From Streptomyces sp. MP131-18 (GTDB lineage Bacteria; Actinomycetota; Actinomycetes; Streptomycetales; Streptomycetaceae): 64,000 bases of DNA. The notes below the pieces were generated by a model, which was not told the DNA's origin, searched no databases, and saw nothing but the letters and a program-made list of their open reading frames with translations. The stretch is from the NCBI RefSeq assembly GCF_001984575.1, contig NZ_LZNS01000001.1:4196915-4260914 (forward strand), given 5' to 3'. Below, in pieces: positions 8,829 to 18,209 of this stretch. The position numbers were made by a program, and so were the translations under genes. The first letter of the stretch is position 1, and every line of letters starts with the position of its first letter.

Positions 8829-9530
8829 ATGGCGTTCGACGCGGTGCTGTGCGACATCGACGGGGTGCTGCGGATATGGGACCCGGCGGCCATGACGGAT
8901 CTCGACCTGGCGTACGGGCTGCCGCCGGGCGCGCTGGCGGGCGCCGCGTTCCGCCCCGACCTGTTGCTGCCCGCCGTGACCGGCGCCGTGGCGGACGGGG
9001 AGTGGCGGGCGGCGGTGGCGGCCGACCTGGCTGCGGCGTGCGGCGGTCCCGAGCGGGCGCGCGCCCTGGTTGCGGAGTGGTCGGCGGTCGGCGCGCGTGT
9101 GGACCGCGAGGTCGCGGCGCTGCTGGCGCAGGTGCGGCGGCGGGTGCCCGTGGTGCTGGTGTCGAACGCCACGACGCGTCTTGAGGCGGATCTGACGGCC
9201 CTGGGGCTCGCCACCGCCGACGCGGGCGGCGCGGGCGGCACCGGCGGCGCGGCGCCGGCCGTGTGCGATGCCGTGGTCAATTCCTCGCGGATCGGCGTGG
9301 CCAAGCCGGACCCTCGGGTGTACCGCCTCGCGGCGGAACGGGCCGGGGCAGAGGTGACGCGTTGTCTCTTTGTCGATGATACGGAGGGGCATGTGGCGGC
9401 CGCCCGCGAGGTCGGCATGACGGGCCTTCACTACCGGCGTGTCGCCCAGTTGCGGGAAGCCCTGCACCCGCTGGTGCAAATGGCTGCAATCCGGGACAAG
9501 GGCCTCGGCCATCACTCGGAAGAGGGATGA
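8829..9530 (+). CDS. HAD-family hydrolase
   Basis: A 233-residue haloacid dehalogenase-type phosphatase. Motif I is CDIDGVLRIW (nucleophile Asp near residue 9), motif II VVLVSNATTR, motif III Lys in GVAKPDPRVY and motif IV FVDDTEGHV. The cap insert sits between motifs I and II. Substrate unknown. ATG with GGGAGG ten bases upstream, 24 bp after the HNH gene, so possibly co-transcribed. Confidence 0.85.
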   Translation: MAFDAVLCDIDGVLRIWDPAAMTDLDLAYGLPPGALAGAAFRPDLLLPAVTGAVADGEWRAAVAADLAAACGGPERARALVAEWSAVGARVDREVAALLAQVRRRVPVVLVSNATTRLEADLTALGLATADAGGAGGTGGAAPAVCDAVVNSSRIGVAKPDPRVYRLAAERAGAEVTRCLFVDDTEGHVAAAREVGMTGLHYRRVAQLREALHPLVQMAAIRDKGLGHHSEEG

Positions 9531-9599
9531 CCGGCGTGTAAGTTCCCGCCCTAGCGGCACGAAGGTCGAGGAACGGGTCGAGGAACGGGACGAGGAACG

Positions 9600-10295
9600 G
9601 TGAACAAGAAGCTCGCGGTGACACTGTCCGGTGGTGCGGCGCTCCTCCTCACGCTGACGGCGTGCGGTGGCGACGACAACGAGGAGGTCGACCGGTGGGC
9701 CGCGTCGGTCTGTGACGGGCTCCAGCCGCAGGTGGAGCGCATCCAGTCCGCGTACGCCGCCATCGCCGAGGTCAGCGAGGGCAACCGCTCGCCCGAAGAG
9801 GTCCAGGAGGCGGACTCGGCGGCGTACCAGGACATTTCGGAGGCCTACGCGGGCATCGCCGACGTCGTGGACGAGGCGGGCGCCCCGCCGGTCGACGAGG
9901 GGGAGCAGGTACGCGAGGACGCTGTCGCCGCGCTGAACGATCTCTCCACCTCGTTCGCCGGGCTGAAGGAGGAGGTCGACGCACTGGACACCTCCGACCA
10001 GGCGGCCTTCGCCGAAGGGCTCGGCGAGATCGTGCCGCGTCTGGAGGAGCTCGGCCAGAGCGGCAACGAGGCGCTGAACCAGCTGGAGTCCGGCGAGCTT
10101 GGCGAGGCCCTGGGCCGTCAGGACGGCTGCCAGACCCCGTCCCCCTCGCCCGACGGCGGCTCAGGCGACGACTCCGGTGACGGTGCCGGGGAGGCAGACG
10201 CCGACGGCGGTCAGGGAGAGCAGGACGAGGCGCCGGAGGACGGGGCGCCGGAGGACGAGCAGGAGGCCGGCGGGGCGGCCGACGAGGGGGAGTGA
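9600..10295 (+). CDS. Putative secreted lipoprotein, acidic
   Basis: A 231-residue protein with a signal peptide ending in a lipobox (LTLTAC, Cys at about residue 22), then helical Glu/Ala-rich sequence and a low-complexity Gly/Asp/Glu tail from about residue 180. No enzyme motif is visible. It starts at GTG. Three copies of GAGGAACGG lie directly upstream (9568-9600), the last doubling as the ribosome site. Confidence 0.75.
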   Translation: MNKKLAVTLSGGAALLLTLTACGGDDNEEVDRWAASVCDGLQPQVERIQSAYAAIAEVSEGNRSPEEVQEADSAAYQDISEAYAGIADVVDEAGAPPVDEGEQVREDAVAALNDLSTSFAGLKEEVDALDTSDQAAFAEGLGEIVPRLEELGQSGNEALNQLESGELGEALGRQDGCQTPSPSPDGGSGDDSGDGAGEADADGGQGEQDEAPEDGAPEDEQEAGGAADEGE

Positions 10296-10320
10296 CCACA
10301 GACGAGGGGGAGTGACCACA
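10281..10320 (+). repeat. Perfect 20-bp tandem duplication
   Basis: GACGAGGGGGAGTGACCACA occurs twice in a row (10281-10300 and 10301-10320). The first copy contains the end and stop codon of the lipoprotein gene; the second repeats them outside the frame, just before the methyltransferase gene, where its GGGGGAG may serve as ribosome site. Confidence 0.9.
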
Positions 10321-10328
10321 ATGGGGGC

Positions 10329-11891
10329 GTGAGCTACCCCCGACTCCCCGTTCCCGGCCCCGGCACCGCCCGGCTGCAAGAGGCCCTGCTGGCCGCCTCG
10401 TTCACCCCCGAGGGGCTCCGCGCCCGTCTCGGCGCGCCCGCCGACGCCGCCCTGGCGCGCGGCGAGAGCGTGCCGGCGCGGCGCGCCCTGCTCGGCGACG
10501 ACGACCCGACGGCCGTGCTGGCACGGCTGTTCCTGCTGCGCGAGCCGGTTGCGCGCGGCCTGGCCGGTCGTGCCCTGCCGTTCGAGGCGGCGCTCGGGGA
10601 GGGCTGGCTGGAGCGCGACGGGGACGAGGTGCGCGCGACCGTGGACGTGCGCCCCTACGCGGGCGAGGACGGCCGCAGCTGGTGGATCGTCTGCGACGCG
10701 AGGCCGGGCCCGGCGCCCGCCGCCCCGGGCGCCCCCGGCGCCGCTGAGCCCGGCCGGGACGTGGTCCTCGGCCCCGGCGGCGCCTCGGCGACGCTTGCGG
10801 GGCTGACCGTGCGCCGCCCGGTGGGCCGGGCTCTTGACCTGGGGACGGGCAGCGGCGTCCAGGCCCTGCACGCCACCACGCATGCCCGGTCCGTCACGGC
10901 CACCGACGTGAACCCGCGTGCGCTGCGCATGGCCGCGCTGACCCTCGCGCTCTCCGGCGCTCCCGAGGCCGAGCTGCGTGAGGGATTCCTCTTCGAACCG
11001 ATCTCGGACGAACAGCACAGCGAGGATTCCGGAACCGGCGAGGACGGGAACGGTTACGGGCTGATCGTGTCCAATCCGCCGTTCGTCATCTCGCCCGCGG
11101 GGCTCGGGGAGGGCCTGACGTACCGTGACGGCGGCCTGGCGGGCGACGCGTTGTGCCGCCGACTGGTGCAGGGCTCGGCCGCGCACCTCGCGGAGGGCGG
11201 CCTGTGCCAGATCCTTGCGAACTGGGAGCACGTCGCGGGCGAGGACTGGCGGGAGCGGGTCGCCTCCTGGGTGCCGCCCGGCTGCGATGCCTGGATCGTG
11301 CAACGCGAGGTGCAGGATGTCACCGAGTACACCGAGCTGTGGCTGCGCGACGCGGGACTGCACCGCGGCTCCCCGGCCGCGTACGAGGCGGCGTACGGCG
11401 CCTGGCTCGCGGAGTTCGCGACGCGCGGCACCGAGGCGGTCGGATTCGGCTGGATCGCGGTGCGCCGCGGCGGCGCGGAACGCCCGCACATGCTCGCCGA
11501 GGACTGGCCGCACGCCGTCGCACAGCCGCTCGGCGAGGCCGTGTGGACGCACTTCGAACGGCAGGACTTCCTGCGCGCCCGGGACGACGCCGCGCTGCTG
11601 CGCGCCCGCTACGTGCTGGCCGGCGACATCGTGCAGGAGCAGATCGGCGCGCCGGGGGCGGAGGACCCCGAGCACGTGGTGCTGCGGCGGCGGGAGGACA
11701 TGCGGCGGGCCCGCGCCATGGACACGGTGAGCGCGGGCTTTGCGGGAAGCTGTGACGGAACGCTCGTCGCCGGAGCAATCCTGGACGCGATTGCGCAGTT
11801 GCTCGGCGAGGACGCGGTTGCGTTGCGTGACCGGACGGGCGAGTGGCTGCGACCGCTCGTTGAGCAGGGGTTTCTGTTGCCCGCGGAGTGA
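10329..11891 (+). CDS. SAM-dependent methyltransferase (HemK/RsmC-like)
   Basis: A 520-residue protein with a class I methyltransferase fold in the middle: SAM-binding ALDLGTGSGVQALHA at about residue 176, TDVNPRALRMAALTL, and the catalytic SNPPFVI motif seen in methylases acting on amide or exocyclic amino groups. The N-terminal 150 and C-terminal 170 residues are typical of long actinobacterial members near topA. Substrate unknown, possibly rRNA or a translation factor. GTG start shortly after the tandem repeat. Confidence 0.8.
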   Translation: MSYPRLPVPGPGTARLQEALLAASFTPEGLRARLGAPADAALARGESVPARRALLGDDDPTAVLARLFLLREPVARGLAGRALPFEAALGEGWLERDGDEVRATVDVRPYAGEDGRSWWIVCDARPGPAPAAPGAPGAAEPGRDVVLGPGGASATLAGLTVRRPVGRALDLGTGSGVQALHATTHARSVTATDVNPRALRMAALTLALSGAPEAELREGFLFEPISDEQHSEDSGTGEDGNGYGLIVSNPPFVISPAGLGEGLTYRDGGLAGDALCRRLVQGSAAHLAEGGLCQILANWEHVAGEDWRERVASWVPPGCDAWIVQREVQDVTEYTELWLRDAGLHRGSPAAYEAAYGAWLAEFATRGTEAVGFGWIAVRRGGAERPHMLAEDWPHAVAQPLGEAVWTHFERQDFLRARDDAALLRARYVLAGDIVQEQIGAPGAEDPEHVVLRRREDMRRARAMDTVSAGFAGSCDGTLVAGAILDAIAQLLGEDAVALRDRTGEWLRPLVEQGFLLPAE

Positions 11892-12098
11892 GCCGTGACC
11901 GCCTGCGACCGCCTCGGACACACTGTCGGTGACTGTTCATCGACAACATACCCGGAGCGGTCGGGCGGCGGGAATGGCGGATCTCGGGTTACCGTTCGAG
12001 ATGCGTTGCGGCGTTTTCCCATTTGACACGCAGCAGGGATGTACCGTCACACTCCGCATCGTCAGTACTTTCCCCCGGGCTGGAGAGAAGAGCAGAAG

Positions 12099-15008
12099 TT
12101 GTCCCCGACCAGCGAGACCGCGAACGGCGGACGCCGCCGACTAGTCATCGTCGAGTCGTCCGTCAAGGCGAAGACGATCAAGGGCTACCTCGGCCCCGGC
12201 TATGTGGTCGAGGCCAGTGTCGGGCACATCCGCGACCTGCCGAGCGGCGCGGCCGAGGTGCCCGCCGAGTACAAGGGCCAGCCCTGGGCACGGCTCGGCG
12301 TCAACGTCGAGGCGGACTTCGAGCCGCTTTACGTCGTCAACAGCGACAAAAAGGATCAGGTCCGGAAGCTCAAAGCGCTGCTCGCCGACTCCGACGAGCT
12401 CTATCTCGCCACGGACGAGGACCGCGAGGGCGAGGCCATCGCCTGGCACCTGAAGGAGGTGCTGAAGCCCAAGGTCCCCGTGCGCCGCATGGTCTTCCAC
12501 GAGATCACCCGCGACGCGATCCGCGCCGCGGTCGACAATCCGCGCGAGCTGAACCAGTTGCTCGTCGACGCCCAGGAGACCCGCCGCATCCTCGACCGGC
12601 TCTACGGCTACGAGGTCTCGCCCGTGCTGTGGAAGAAGGTCATGCCCCGGCTGTCCGCCGGCCGGGTGCAGTCCGTCGCCACCCGGCTGGTCGTGGAACG
12701 GGAGCGGGAGCGCATCGCGTTCCGGTCCGCGGAGTACTGGGACCTCGTCGGCACGTTCGCCACCGTGCCCGCGGAGGGCACGTTCGACGCCCGGCTGACC
12801 AGCGTGGACGGCCGCCGCGTCGCCCAGGGGCGCGACTTCGGGTCCGACGGGCAGCTGAAGAACCCGGCGCAGGTGCAGCACCTCACCGAGGAGAACGCCC
12901 GGGCGCTCGCCGCGGCACTGGCGGACACGGCCTTCGCCGTCCGTTCGGTCGAGTCCAAGCCGTACCGTCGTTCCCCGTACGCGCCCTTCCGCACCACCAC
13001 GCTCCAGCAGGAGGCGTCGCGCAAGCTGGGCATGGGGGCGAAGGCCGCCATGCAGGTCGCGCAGCGGCTGTACGAGAACGGCTTCATCACCTACATGCGG
13101 ACCGACTCCGCCACCCTGTCGGACACCGCGGTGGCCGCCGCGCGCACCCAGGTCGCCCAGCTTTACGGCGCGGATTACCTGCCGGACCGGCCCCGCGTGT
13201 ACGCGAGCAAGGTGAAGAACGCGCAGGAGGCGCACGAGGCGATCCGCCCCTCCGGTGACCGCTTCCGCACGCCCGCCGAGACGGGCTTGACGGGAGATCA
13301 GTACCGGTTGTACGAGCTGATCTGGAAGCGGACCGTCGCCTCGCAGATGAAGGACGCCGTCGGCCAGTCGGTAGCCATCCGCGTCGCCGGTACCAGCGCG
13401 GACGGGCGGGACTGCGAGTTCAGCGCGACCGGCAAGGTCATCACGTTCCACGGCTTCCTCAAGGCCTACGTGGAGGGTGCCGACGACCCGGGCGCCGACC
13501 TCGACGACCGCGAACGGCGGCTGCCGCAGGTGACCGAGGGCGACCCGCTCACCGCGCGCGGCATCGCCGCGGACGGCCACGCGACCAAGCCCCCGGCCCG
13601 CTACACCGAGGCCTCGCTGGTCAAGGAGCTTGAGGAACGAGAGATCGGCCGCCCCTCCACCTACGCGGCGATCATCGGAACGATCCTGGACCGCCGTTAC
13701 GTGTTCAAAAAGGGCACGGCGCTGGTCCCGTCCTTCCTCTCTTTCGCCGTGGTCAATCTCCTGGAGCAGCACTTCGGCCGGCTGGTGGACTACGACTTCA
13801 CCGCTCGTATGGAGGACGATCTCGACCGCATCGCCACCGGTGACGCGGAGGCGGTGCCGTGGCTGCGCCGCTTCTACTTCGGCGCGGACGGCGGGGCCGC
13901 CCCCGGCGCGGGCGCCGCGGCCGACGCCGGGAACGGCGACGGCGACCACCTCGGCGGGCTGAAGGAGCTGGTCACGGACCTGGGCGCGATCGACGCGCGC
14001 GAGATCTCTTCGTTCCCCGTCGGCGACGGCATCGTGCTGCGCGTCGGCCGCTACGGTCCGTACGTCGAGGCGCCGCCCGAGCCGGACGCGGGGCCGGACG
14101 CATCGGCCAAGCGCGCGGACGTGCCGGACGACCTGCCGCCGGACGAGCTGACGACCGACCTGGCGAAGGAGCTGCTCGCCAAGCCGAGCGGCGACTTCGA
14201 GCTGGGCACCGATCCGGAGACGGGCCGTCAGATCGTCGCGCGCGACGGGCGGTACGGGCCGTACGTCACCGAGGTGCTGCCCGAGGGCACGCCGACGACC
14301 GGGAAGAACGCGGTCAAGCCGCGCACCGCTTCGCTGCTCAAGTCGATGTCCCTGGACGGCGTGACGCTGGGCGACGCCCTGCGGCTGCTGTCGCTGCCGC
14401 GCGTGGTCGGCACCGACCCCGAGTCGGAGCAGGAGATCACCGCGCAGAACGGGCGTTACGGCCCGTACTTGCGGAAGGGGACCGACTCGCGCTCGCTGAC
14501 CAGCGAGGATCAGATCTTCACGATCACGCTCGACGAGGCGCTGGCCATCTACGCCCAGCCCAAGCAGCGCGGGCGAGCCGCCGCCAAGCCGCCGTTGAAG
14601 GAGCTGGGCGAGGACCCGGTCACGAAGCGTCCTGTGGTGGTCAAGGACGGCCGGTTCGGCCCGTACGTCACGGACGGGGAGACGAACGCGACGCTGCGCC
14701 GCGACGACGACCCCGAGACGATCACGGCCGAGCGCGGGTACGAGTTGCTGGCGGAGAAGCGGGCGAAGGGCCCGGCCAAGAAGACCGCGAAGAAGGCCGC
14801 CGCAAAGAAGGCACCGGCCAAGAAGGCACCGGCCAAGAAGGCGGCCGCGAAGAAGACAGCGAAGAAGGCGTCGGCCACCGCGACTCCGGCGGCGACTGCG
14901 GCGACTGCGGCGACTGCAAAGAAGGCGTCGGCGAAGAAGAGCACCACCGCGAAGACCAGTGCGAAGAAAACCGCGGCCAGGAAGTCGGCGGCGGCGGAAG
15001 CCGAGTAA
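12099..15008 (+). CDS. topA: DNA topoisomerase I
   Basis: A 969-residue type IA topoisomerase that relaxes negative supercoils. Toprim domain at the N-terminus (RRLVIVESSVKAKTIKGYLG; DEDREGEAIAWHL), active-site Tyr in FITYMRTDS, and several C-terminal GRYGPYV-type repeats. From about residue 915 the protein is a Lys/Ala-rich tail of AKKA-type repeats, the basic processivity tail of Streptomyces TopA. The TTG at 12099 opens the conserved LSPTSET segment; an in-frame ATG at 12039 is less likely. The motif VESSVKAKT differs from the usual VESPAKAKT. Confidence 0.95.
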   Translation: MSPTSETANGGRRRLVIVESSVKAKTIKGYLGPGYVVEASVGHIRDLPSGAAEVPAEYKGQPWARLGVNVEADFEPLYVVNSDKKDQVRKLKALLADSDELYLATDEDREGEAIAWHLKEVLKPKVPVRRMVFHEITRDAIRAAVDNPRELNQLLVDAQETRRILDRLYGYEVSPVLWKKVMPRLSAGRVQSVATRLVVERERERIAFRSAEYWDLVGTFATVPAEGTFDARLTSVDGRRVAQGRDFGSDGQLKNPAQVQHLTEENARALAAALADTAFAVRSVESKPYRRSPYAPFRTTTLQQEASRKLGMGAKAAMQVAQRLYENGFITYMRTDSATLSDTAVAAARTQVAQLYGADYLPDRPRVYASKVKNAQEAHEAIRPSGDRFRTPAETGLTGDQYRLYELIWKRTVASQMKDAVGQSVAIRVAGTSADGRDCEFSATGKVITFHGFLKAYVEGADDPGADLDDRERRLPQVTEGDPLTARGIAADGHATKPPARYTEASLVKELEEREIGRPSTYAAIIGTILDRRYVFKKGTALVPSFLSFAVVNLLEQHFGRLVDYDFTARMEDDLDRIATGDAEAVPWLRRFYFGADGGAAPGAGAAADAGNGDGDHLGGLKELVTDLGAIDAREISSFPVGDGIVLRVGRYGPYVEAPPEPDAGPDASAKRADVPDDLPPDELTTDLAKELLAKPSGDFELGTDPETGRQIVARDGRYGPYVTEVLPEGTPTTGKNAVKPRTASLLKSMSLDGVTLGDALRLLSLPRVVGTDPESEQEITAQNGRYGPYLRKGTDSRSLTSEDQIFTITLDEALAIYAQPKQRGRAAAKPPLKELGEDPVTKRPVVVKDGRFGPYVTDGETNATLRRDDDPETITAERGYELLAEKRAKGPAKKTAKKAAAKKAPAKKAPAKKAAAKKTAKKASATATPAATAATAATAKKASAKKSTTAKTSAKKTAARKSAAAEAE

Positions 15009-15092
15009 CCCCCCGCGGCGGTACCGCCCGTTCCCCGCGCAAATGTTCGGGCGGGTGGCGCCGCCCACAGGGGTGGCGGTTACGCTGGCCGA

Positions 15093-17996
15093 ATGACGCG
15101 AGCAGAGCAACCAGAGGTTGTCGACCCCGCCCGCGGCGCCACCGACGAGGCGCTCGCCGCGGATTCCCGCGAGCGTGCCAGGCGCGCACTGTTGCAGGTA
15201 CCCGAGCTGCGGCGGCTGTGGGAAGCGCAGTTCACCGGCCGCATCGGTGACGCCCTCGCGCTGCTGGTCCTGGTCCTGCTCTCGGTGCAGGCGGCCCTCT
15301 ACGTCCCCGTCGGCGGCGAGCCCGTCTTCGGCGGCGAGTACCGCGGCGTCGCCCTGGCTGTCACCGTTGCCCTCGCCGTGCGCCTGCTGGCCACCCTGCT
15401 GGGCGGCGTGCTGCTGCTCGGCCCCGTGGCCGGGCTCCTGGCGCCCTCGGGCCCCCTCGACCGCCGGTGGACCATGATCGGCACCGACGGCCTCAGGGCC
15501 GCGCTGCTGATCGTTGCGCCGCTGTGGATCGACTGGGTGCCCGACAGCGCCTACGTCTACATCCTGCTCACCATCTTCGTCACCGGTCTGGCCGAACGGG
15601 TGTGGACCGTCGGCCGCGACGGCGTCGCACCGGCGCTGCTGCCCGCCCCGCCGCCGGAGGGCGCCGCCGTGCGCCCCCTGCCCGACCACCACGACGCGCT
15701 GCGCCGGCTCTGGCTGCGCAGCGGGTACATCGCGGTGCCGGTGGCCGCCGCCGCGCTCGTCGCCGCCTCGCTGATCAGCAATGTGCTGGCGACCAGGCTC
15801 GACTGGTTCTCCGACCACCAGGCGGCGATGGCCTCCTACGTGGCGGCCGGGTTCTTCGCCGCCGCCATCTCCGTTCTGTACTTCCTGCGGCTGCCCGGCA
15901 GCGAGCCTCGGCGTCCCGTGTCCCCGCTGGAAGGGCTGCGCCGCCCGTCCGCGGGCACCGCCCCTGACAAGGGGCGCACCGGCGCGATCCCGGTGCTCGT
16001 CCTCGGCTGCGCCGCGGTCGCCGCGGCCATCGTCGCCGCGGTCGCCCTCGGCGTGCTGCACGTTGCGGGTCTGGGCGGCGGGCCGGTTGCCTACGGTCTG
16101 CTGGTGCTGGCGCTGACCGGCGGCGTGGCGGGGGGCATCCGCCTCGCGCCAGCGGTGCTGCCCGCGCTGTCGCGGCGGCGGCTGTTCGCGCTGACGCTCG
16201 CGCTGACGGGCCTCGGCCTGTTCGGCACCGGGCTGATCTCCGACCCGGCGACCGTGCTGTTCACCGCGGCGGCCACGGGCATCGCGGCCGGTGTCGCCGC
16301 GCACACCGGGCACGTTCTGCTCGACCAGGAGGCCGAGGAGTTCCGCAGGCCGCGGCTGACCCGGCACCTGCACGCGGTCGTGCGCGTCGCCGTCGCGCTC
16401 ATGGCGATGGCCGCGCCGCTGACCGCGGCGCTCATCGGCCCGCACCGCGTGGAGCGCGGCGACTTCGTCATCGACCACGGCGGCGCGGCGTTCACGCTCA
16501 TGATCGTCGGCGTGCTGCTGCTGCCCGTCGCCGCCGTCGTGCTCGGCCGCACCGACGACCGGCGCGGCGTGCCGCTGCGGCGGGACCTCGTGGAGGCGGT
16601 GCGCGGCGGCGGCGAGCCCGACCCGGTCGCGACCGGGTCCGGGTTCTTCATCGCCGTCGAGGGCGGCGACGGCGCGGGCAAGTCGACGCAGGTCGAGGCG
16701 CTGGCCGAGTGGGTACGCGGCAAGGGCCACGAGGTCGTCGTCACGCGCGAGCCGGGCGCGACGCCCGTCGGCCAGCGGCTGCGGACGATCCTGCTCGACG
16801 TCGCATCCGGCGGGCTCTCGCACCAGGCGGAGGCGTTGCTCTACGCGGCGGACCGGGCCGAGCACGTCGCGTCGGTCATCCGCCCCGCGCTCGAACGCGG
16901 CGCCATCGTCATCTCCGACCGCTACACCGACTCGTCCGTCGCCTACCAGGGCGCGGGCCGGGACCTGTCCGCGACCGAGGTCGCGCGCATCTCGCGCTGG
17001 GCGACCGGCGGGCTCGTGCCGCACCTGACCGTGCTGCTCGACGTCTCGCCCGAGACGGCGCGTGAACGGTTCACCGAGGCGCCCGACCGCCTGGAGTCCG
17101 AGCCGAACGAGTTTCACCAGCGGGTCCGCGCCGGGTTCCTGGCGCTGGCCGCCGCCGACCCGGCCCGTTACCTCGTCGTCGACGCGGGCCAGGACCCGGA
17201 GTCCGTCACCACCGCCGCCAGGCACCGGCTCGACCAGATGCTGCCGTTGTCCGAGGCCGAGGTCCGCGCCCAGGAGGAGGCGCGGAAGCGCGCCGAGGAG
17301 GAGGCGCGCCGGCGTGCGGAGGAGGAGCGCAGGCGCAAGGAGGAAGAAGAGCGCCTGGAGCGCGAGCGTCAGGCGGAGCTTGCGCGCCTGCGCGCCGAGG
17401 AAGAGGAGCGCAAGCGGCGCGAGGAGGAAGAACGCCGCAGGGCCGAGGAAGCCCGCCAGGCCGAAGAGGCCAGGCGCCGCGCCGAGGAGGCCCGCAGGGC
17501 CGCCGAGGAGGAGCGCCGCCGCCGCGAGGCCGAGGAGCGGCTGCGCCGCGAGGAGGAAGAACGCCTCCGCCGCGAGGCCGAGGAGGAGGCGCGGCTGCGC
17601 GCCCAGGCCGAGGAGCGGCGCCGCGAGAAGCAGCGCAAGGCCGAGGAGGCGCTGCTGCGCGCCGAGCAGGCGCGCCTCGCCGCGGCCGACAACACCGACA
17701 CGGTGCAGGTGCCGCTGCCCGTGAACAACCCGGACAACGAGCAGACCGCGATCATCCCCCGCGGCGAGGGCCCCGAGACCTCGGAGGACACCCGCCAGAT
17801 GCCGCAGCCCGGCCGGGAGGACCCGGCGGCCGAAGGACGCAGGGCCCGCCCGCAGTGGGCAGAGGAGACGCCGCTCGACGACGTGCCGACGCTCGCGGAC
17901 GAGCTGCTCGGCCCGCGCCGGGACGCCGATCGCGGGAGCGAGGACACGGGCGACGACGACGAGGGCGGGGACGGCGGGCGCGGTCGGCGGCGCTGA
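15093..17996 (+). CDS. tmk: Thymidylate kinase fused to an MFS-like membrane domain
   Basis: A 967-residue fusion. Residues 1 to about 500 form about 12 hydrophobic segments of an MFS-like transporter; residues about 515-720 are a complete dTMP kinase (P-loop FFIAVEGGDGAGKSTQVE, then VVVTREPGATPVGQ, SDRYTDSSVAYQGAGR). Residues about 725-870 are an uninterrupted Glu/Arg/Ala coiled coil, followed by an acidic disordered tail. Such fusions are known in Streptomyces. ATG at 15093. The gene makes dTDP precursor for DNA synthesis; the role of the membrane half is unknown. Confidence 0.92.
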   Translation: MTRAEQPEVVDPARGATDEALAADSRERARRALLQVPELRRLWEAQFTGRIGDALALLVLVLLSVQAALYVPVGGEPVFGGEYRGVALAVTVALAVRLLATLLGGVLLLGPVAGLLAPSGPLDRRWTMIGTDGLRAALLIVAPLWIDWVPDSAYVYILLTIFVTGLAERVWTVGRDGVAPALLPAPPPEGAAVRPLPDHHDALRRLWLRSGYIAVPVAAAALVAASLISNVLATRLDWFSDHQAAMASYVAAGFFAAAISVLYFLRLPGSEPRRPVSPLEGLRRPSAGTAPDKGRTGAIPVLVLGCAAVAAAIVAAVALGVLHVAGLGGGPVAYGLLVLALTGGVAGGIRLAPAVLPALSRRRLFALTLALTGLGLFGTGLISDPATVLFTAAATGIAAGVAAHTGHVLLDQEAEEFRRPRLTRHLHAVVRVAVALMAMAAPLTAALIGPHRVERGDFVIDHGGAAFTLMIVGVLLLPVAAVVLGRTDDRRGVPLRRDLVEAVRGGGEPDPVATGSGFFIAVEGGDGAGKSTQVEALAEWVRGKGHEVVVTREPGATPVGQRLRTILLDVASGGLSHQAEALLYAADRAEHVASVIRPALERGAIVISDRYTDSSVAYQGAGRDLSATEVARISRWATGGLVPHLTVLLDVSPETARERFTEAPDRLESEPNEFHQRVRAGFLALAAADPARYLVVDAGQDPESVTTAARHRLDQMLPLSEAEVRAQEEARKRAEEEARRRAEEERRRKEEEERLERERQAELARLRAEEEERKRREEEERRRAEEARQAEEARRRAEEARRAAEEERRRREAEERLRREEEERLRREAEEEARLRAQAEERRREKQRKAEEALLRAEQARLAAADNTDTVQVPLPVNNPDNEQTAIIPRGEGPETSEDTRQMPQPGREDPAAEGRRARPQWAEETPLDDVPTLADELLGPRRDADRGSEDTGDDDEGGDGGRGRRR

Positions 17997-18209
17997 ACGG
18001 CGTTCCCGTCGTTTTCCCCGCTTCCGGCCGGGCCGTTCCGCCCACACCGGTCGTTGTCAGTGGCGTGCCGCAGAATGGCAACGGCCGGCCCGGCTGGGGC
18101 CGGCCGTTGCGGCGCGGACGTGGTGTTGCGGCGCGGCCGCGGCGTTGCCGTGGCGTTGCGGTGCAAGAGGCGGCGTTGCCGTGCAGGACCGGCAGGAAGG
18201 AGCGGGGGC

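Noticed and set aside
12141..18047. Minus-strand frame of almost 2000 codons
   Set aside because: Antisense shadow of topA and tmk caused by high GC at third positions; low-complexity composition and no start signal.
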